NCBI GenBank assembly: GCA_934444695.1 | Contig: CAKSDF010000101.1 | Location: forward strand, 1 to 6,875 | Direction: 5' to 3' | Length of the DNA stretch: 6,875 bases | Origin: an uncultured Eubacteriales bacterium | Lineage (GTDB): Bacteria; Bacillota; Clostridia; Oscillospirales; Acutalibacteraceae | In this document: positions 4,922 to 6,875 of the stretch, in pieces | Layout: each line of letters starts with the position of its first letter | Position numbering within the stretch: position 1 is the stretch's first letter | Made by a program: the position numbers and the translations under genes | The notes under the pieces: model-generated | Told to the model about the DNA's origin: nothing | The model's database searches: none | Seen by the model: the letters and a program-made list of their open reading frames with translations, nothing else

Positions 4922-5530
4922 TCAAAACCTCTTTTCAATGACCTTTTTGGGACAGCTTTCCGCGCACCGCCCGCAGTGGAGACATCGGTACTGATCGATA
5001 ACTACCGGCTTTGTTGTGATGTCAATGCATTTCTGCGGACACAGGTTATAGCATAGCTTGCATCCGATACAGTCTTTGCCCACATAATATCCCGGCGTTT
5101 CCTGCAGTTCTTTTCCGATGGTGAAGCTGTCCCGAACGATGTGGGAAGGATTGCTGATGTCAAAATATTCGCCGTCCGCTTCATACAGGCAGAATACTTC
5201 TAATGCGCTGCGGGTATCGCCGGGATAGATGTACTGCATATAGGTGTTTCTTTCGAAAATTTCATCCAGTTTTTCACTGCCGATATTTTTTATCTTGCCG
5301 CGCAGAGAAATTGAAATTTTATCCTTGGCGGCGGACAGAGCAATATATCCCTGTTCTTTAAGCTGCGCGTAAAAAGCCTTGCCTTTGGCGGTGAGAAAAT
5401 ACACACCCTGATCATCATAAAGCATCATATCGATCACGCGGGTCTGGGGATGTCCGTCTGACCCGATTGTGGCAATTGTTGTCGAGTGGATATCCTCTAC
5501 CAGAAGTTTCAGATAGTCATTTCTCGTCAT
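4922..5530 (-). CDS. PNPOx-like flavin-binding protein fused to a 2[4Fe-4S] ferredoxin domain
   Basis: A 202-residue two-domain protein. Residues 1 to about 115 form a split-barrel pyridoxamine-5'-phosphate-oxidase-like domain (STTIATIGSDGHPQTRVIDM at 16-35, GVYFLTAKGKAFYAQL at 42-57). This fold usually binds FMN or F420, and members of this subgroup are not proven to oxidise pyridoxamine phosphate. The C-terminal part carries two [4Fe-4S] motifs: CIGCKLCYNLCP (Cys154, 157, 160, 164) and CLHCGRCAESCP (Cys183, 186, 189, 193). An FMN-to-Fe-S electron-transfer role is a reasonable inference. ATG 5530 overlaps the nitroreductase gene by 14 bp; a TTG at 5548 is possible but less likely, and GAGG at 5546-5543 is 12 nt from the ATG. 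A promoter-like extended -10 lies just upstream. No membrane segment is seen. Confidence 0.88.
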   Translation of the reverse strand: MTRNDYLKLLVEDIHSTTIATIGSDGHPQTRVIDMMLYDDQGVYFLTAKGKAFYAQLKEQGYIALSAAKDKISISLRGKIKNIGSEKLDEIFERNTYMQYIYPGDTRSALEVFCLYEADGEYFDISNPSHIVRDSFTIGKELQETPGYYVGKDCIGCKLCYNLCPQKCIDITTKPVVIDQYRCLHCGRCAESCPKKVIEKRF

Positions 5531-6134
5531 GCCGTTCACCGTCCTCAAGAGAATTATACCACACGGAATGGGACAGTGGGAAGCGTTTTCCGCTCATTTT
5601 TGGGTTTGGCACGAAATTTTCCGCCGGATAACCGATGTATATCATATTGTTGATCTCCCAGTTTCCCGGCAGATGCAGCAGCTCACGGGCTTTCTGTTTG
5701 TCAAAGTAGCTGATCCAGACCGTACCAAGACCTATGCTTGCTGCTTCGAGCATCATATGCGTAGATACGATGGTGGCATCCGTAGAACCGCTGGATTCTC
5801 CGCTTTCGGGATGCTTCCAGCAGGCGTCCCGGTCGTAACAGACAAGCAGTACCAGCGGTGCGCCGTAGTAATACACGCATTGGTTGTGCTGCTTGTCATC
5901 GCAGGAGCTGTCAAGCTTTGCATACTTGGGATTATAGTTAAAGGTGCAGAATGCCCGTACCTTTTCGAGGCTCTCGCGGGTGTTTAAAACGAGAATCCGC
6001 TGAGGCTGAGCGTTGACTGCCGTAGGTGCCCAGCGCCCGGCTTCCAAAATTCTGTCCAGCTTTTCTTTCTCTACGGGAACAGGTGCAAACTGCCGGGTTG
6101 TCACACGGCGCTTGGAAATATCAATGAAATCCAT
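5517..6134 (-). CDS. Nitroreductase family FMN-dependent oxidoreductase
   Basis: A 205-residue protein of normal family length. The N-terminal KRRVTTRQFAPVPVEKEKL (8-26) is the FMN-phosphate-binding RRSxRxF-like motif. WAPTAVNAQPQRILVL (35-50) is the conserved APTAxNxQPW-type segment. LEAASIGLGTVWISYFD (129-145) is the second FMN-site motif, and YIGYPAE (166-172) the C-terminal strand. Such enzymes use FMN and NAD(P)H to reduce nitro compounds, quinones or enones; the real substrate cannot be told. AAAGGAG (6150 to 6144) lies 9 nt upstream of the ATG, inside the last codons of ribU, and the gap to the ribU stop is 1 bp. Being in the riboflavin-transporter transcription unit fits its need for FMN. 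Confidence 0.93.
   Translation of the reverse strand: MDFIDISKRRVTTRQFAPVPVEKEKLDRILEAGRWAPTAVNAQPQRILVLNTRESLEKVRAFCTFNYNPKYAKLDSSCDDKQHNQCVYYYGAPLVLLVCYDRDACWKHPESGESSGSTDATIVSTHMMLEAASIGLGTVWISYFDKQKARELLHLPGNWEINNMIYIGYPAENFVPNPKMSGKRFPLSHSVWYNSLEDGERHDEK
5553..5561 (-). promoter_or_regulatory. Candidate internal promoter (extended -10) before the PNPOx-ferredoxin gene
   Basis: TGGTATAAT (5561 to 5553), inside the last codons of the nitroreductase gene, is a perfect extended -10. The -35 position (TCCCAC, 5581 to 5576) is poor. It would start transcription near 5546, 16 nt ahead of ATG 5530, and could feed the PNPOx, macrodomain and sirtuin genes independently of the riboswitch. It also encodes Trp-Tyr-Asn, so a chance match is possible. 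Confidence 0.3.
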
Positions 6135-6135
6135 T

Positions 6136-6756
6136 TTAATGTACTCCTTTCATAGTCGGTGTGAGACGTTTATATGTCAGCATAGTAAAACCGCCGATCA
6201 CAAGTCCTTTAAGAATGTTGAAGGGTAAGACGTTGAATAGCACAACATCCAGCTTTGTTTGAATGAAAGGAAGGAACGCGCCAAAGGAAGCAATGAGTTG
6301 ATCCAGCGGCATAAAGGTTTCAAACAGCGGCAGCAGGATGAAGTAATTCGCCAGTGCTGCGGCAATACCCATCACAAAGCTGGCAGCAACACAGCCAATC
6401 AGTGCTGTTTTCTTAGTTTTGTGGTATTTATAAATAACCCCGGCAGCGACTACATAGGAAGCGCCCATCAGAAAGTTGGCGATCTCTCCGATGCCTCCGG
6501 TGGAGGTGGTTAGAAGCTGCAGGACGTTTTTGACAAGTTCAATGAGCAGACCGCAGATCGGTCCGAAAGCAAATGCCCCGATAAGTGCCGGTAAGTCGGA
6601 AAAGTCCATCTTTGCAAAGGACGGAGACAACGGCACCGGGAATTCTACAAAGGCAAGCACATAAGCCATTGCGGAAAGCAATGCGGTTGTGATGATTTTA
6701 CGAATATTGAGAGAAGCAGCTATATTGGGTAACTGCATAGTAGCGGTACGGTTCAT
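6136..6756 (-). CDS. ribU: ECF transporter riboflavin-specific S component RibU
   Basis: A 206-residue integral membrane protein with about six hydrophobic segments, which binds riboflavin and works with the shared EcfA/A'/T energising module. The RibU signature is clear: FPVPLSPSFAKMDFSDLPAL (39-58) followed by GAFAFGPICGLLIELVKN (60-77), then GIGEIANFLMGASYV (88-102). A hydrophilic 18-residue N-terminus precedes the first helix. The ATG at 6756 has AAGGAG (6766 to 6761) only 4 nt upstream, which is short; ATG at codon 7 (6738) is the alternative. The upstream FMN riboswitch confirms the flavin role. Genes for the ECF energising module are not in the window. The gene is followed after 1 bp by the nitroreductase gene. 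Confidence 0.95.
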   Translation of the reverse strand: MNRTATMQLPNIAASLNIRKIITTALLSAMAYVLAFVEFPVPLSPSFAKMDFSDLPALIGAFAFGPICGLLIELVKNVLQLLTTSTGGIGEIANFLMGASYVVAAGVIYKYHKTKKTALIGCVAASFVMGIAAALANYFILLPLFETFMPLDQLIASFGAFLPFIQTKLDVVLFNVLPFNILKGLVIGGFTMLTYKRLTPTMKGVH

Positions 6757-6792
6757 AATACTCCTTATATTATTGAGGATATGCTTAAATTT

Positions 6793-6829
6793 GAAACAGC
6801 CCCACAGAACGGGTTTTCCTGCGGGGCTG
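6793..6829 (-). terminator. Riboswitch expression-platform terminator
   Basis: Read on the minus strand, CAGCCCCGCAG (6829 to 6819) pairs fully (one G-U) with CTGTGGGGCTG (6807 to 6797) around an 11-nt loop, followed by TTTC and AAATTT. The T-run is short. Its place between the FMN aptamer and ribU makes it the likely attenuator that stops transcription when FMN is bound. Confidence 0.8.
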
Positions 6830-6836
6830 CTTGCTC

Positions 6837-6875
6837 ATATCTTCTTTTATCCGGACTATACCGTCGGTAGCGGAG
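6837..6875 (-). ncRNA. FMN riboswitch (RFN element), 3' part
   Basis: On the minus strand the sequence from the window edge contains CCGACGGTATAGTCCGGAT followed by AAAAGAAG. This matches the conserved 3' end of the RFN element (CCGAC-N-GT-N-AGTC-N-GGAT-N3-GAAGG). The 5' two thirds of the aptamer lie beyond 6875. It is followed by a terminator hairpin and ribU, the classical order for transcriptional repression by FMN. Confidence 0.92.

Noticed and set aside
4920..4925. TTG start at 4925 for the macrodomain gene
   Set aside because: ATG 4919 is two codons later, has better ribosome-binding-site spacing and does not overlap the upstream stop.
5529..5987. Plus-strand open frame of 152 codons opposite the nitroreductase gene
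   Set aside because: It is the antisense shadow of a gene with clear nitroreductase motifs and has no supporting start signal.
3320..6756. Horizontal insertion of the sirtuin/macrodomain genes, judged by base composition
   Set aside because: Hand counts of single lines gave scattered GC values in both halves of the operon (about 40-63%) without a clear break, and no repeats or integrase remnants flank the pair.

Overview
The window suggests a Gram-positive anaerobe of the Clostridia (Bacillota), probably Oscillospiraceae/Ruminococcaceae-like, though the exact taxon cannot be fixed from sequence alone. The reasons are the strong AGGAGG-type ribosome binding sites, the TTGACA/TATAAT promoters, a NusG_II-domain plus Gx-transporter gene pair, an FMN-riboswitch-controlled RibU, an XRE regulator with a membrane tail, and a class-M sirtuin/zinc-macrodomain pair.

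Layout. (1) Positions 1-91, minus strand, hold the first 30 codons of an ABC transporter ATPase. Its promoter at 179-207 is followed by two GTTAGC-N4-GCTAAC palindromes that look like repressor operators. (2) Diverging from it, a plus-strand promoter (226-255) and a long leader with degenerate ~22-bp tandem repeats lead into a two-gene operon. It encodes a membrane-anchored NusG_II-domain protein and a Gx-family membrane protein, overlap ATGA, and ends in a bidirectional terminator (1652-1704). (3) On the minus strand lie a membrane-tailed XRE regulator (1707-2225) and, 332 bp upstream of it, an O6-methylguanine-DNA methyltransferase (2558-3091) with its own promoter. (4) The right half (3200-6875) is one minus-strand transcription unit read from right to left: the 3' part of an FMN riboswitch, its terminator hairpin, ribU, a nitroreductase, a PNPOx-like/2[4Fe-4S] fusion protein, a zinc-macrodomain ADP-ribosyl hydrolase, a class-M sirtuin (SirTM), and a rho-independent terminator.

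How the genes work together. In the right-hand operon RibU imports riboflavin under FMN feedback. The next two proteins belong to flavin-binding folds, so their control by flavin supply makes sense. The last two genes form a writer/eraser pair for protein ADP-ribosylation. In characterised Staphylococcus/Streptococcus systems SirTM modifies a lipoylated GcvH-like protein and the macrodomain removes the mark, and those operons also carry GcvH-L and LplA2. Neither partner is visible here. The pair instead sits directly behind flavin and iron-sulphur redox genes under an FMN riboswitch. This unusual linkage is the most interesting feature of the window. It implies, as inference only, a flavin- or redox-linked ADP-ribosylation module whose target could be different or encoded elsewhere.
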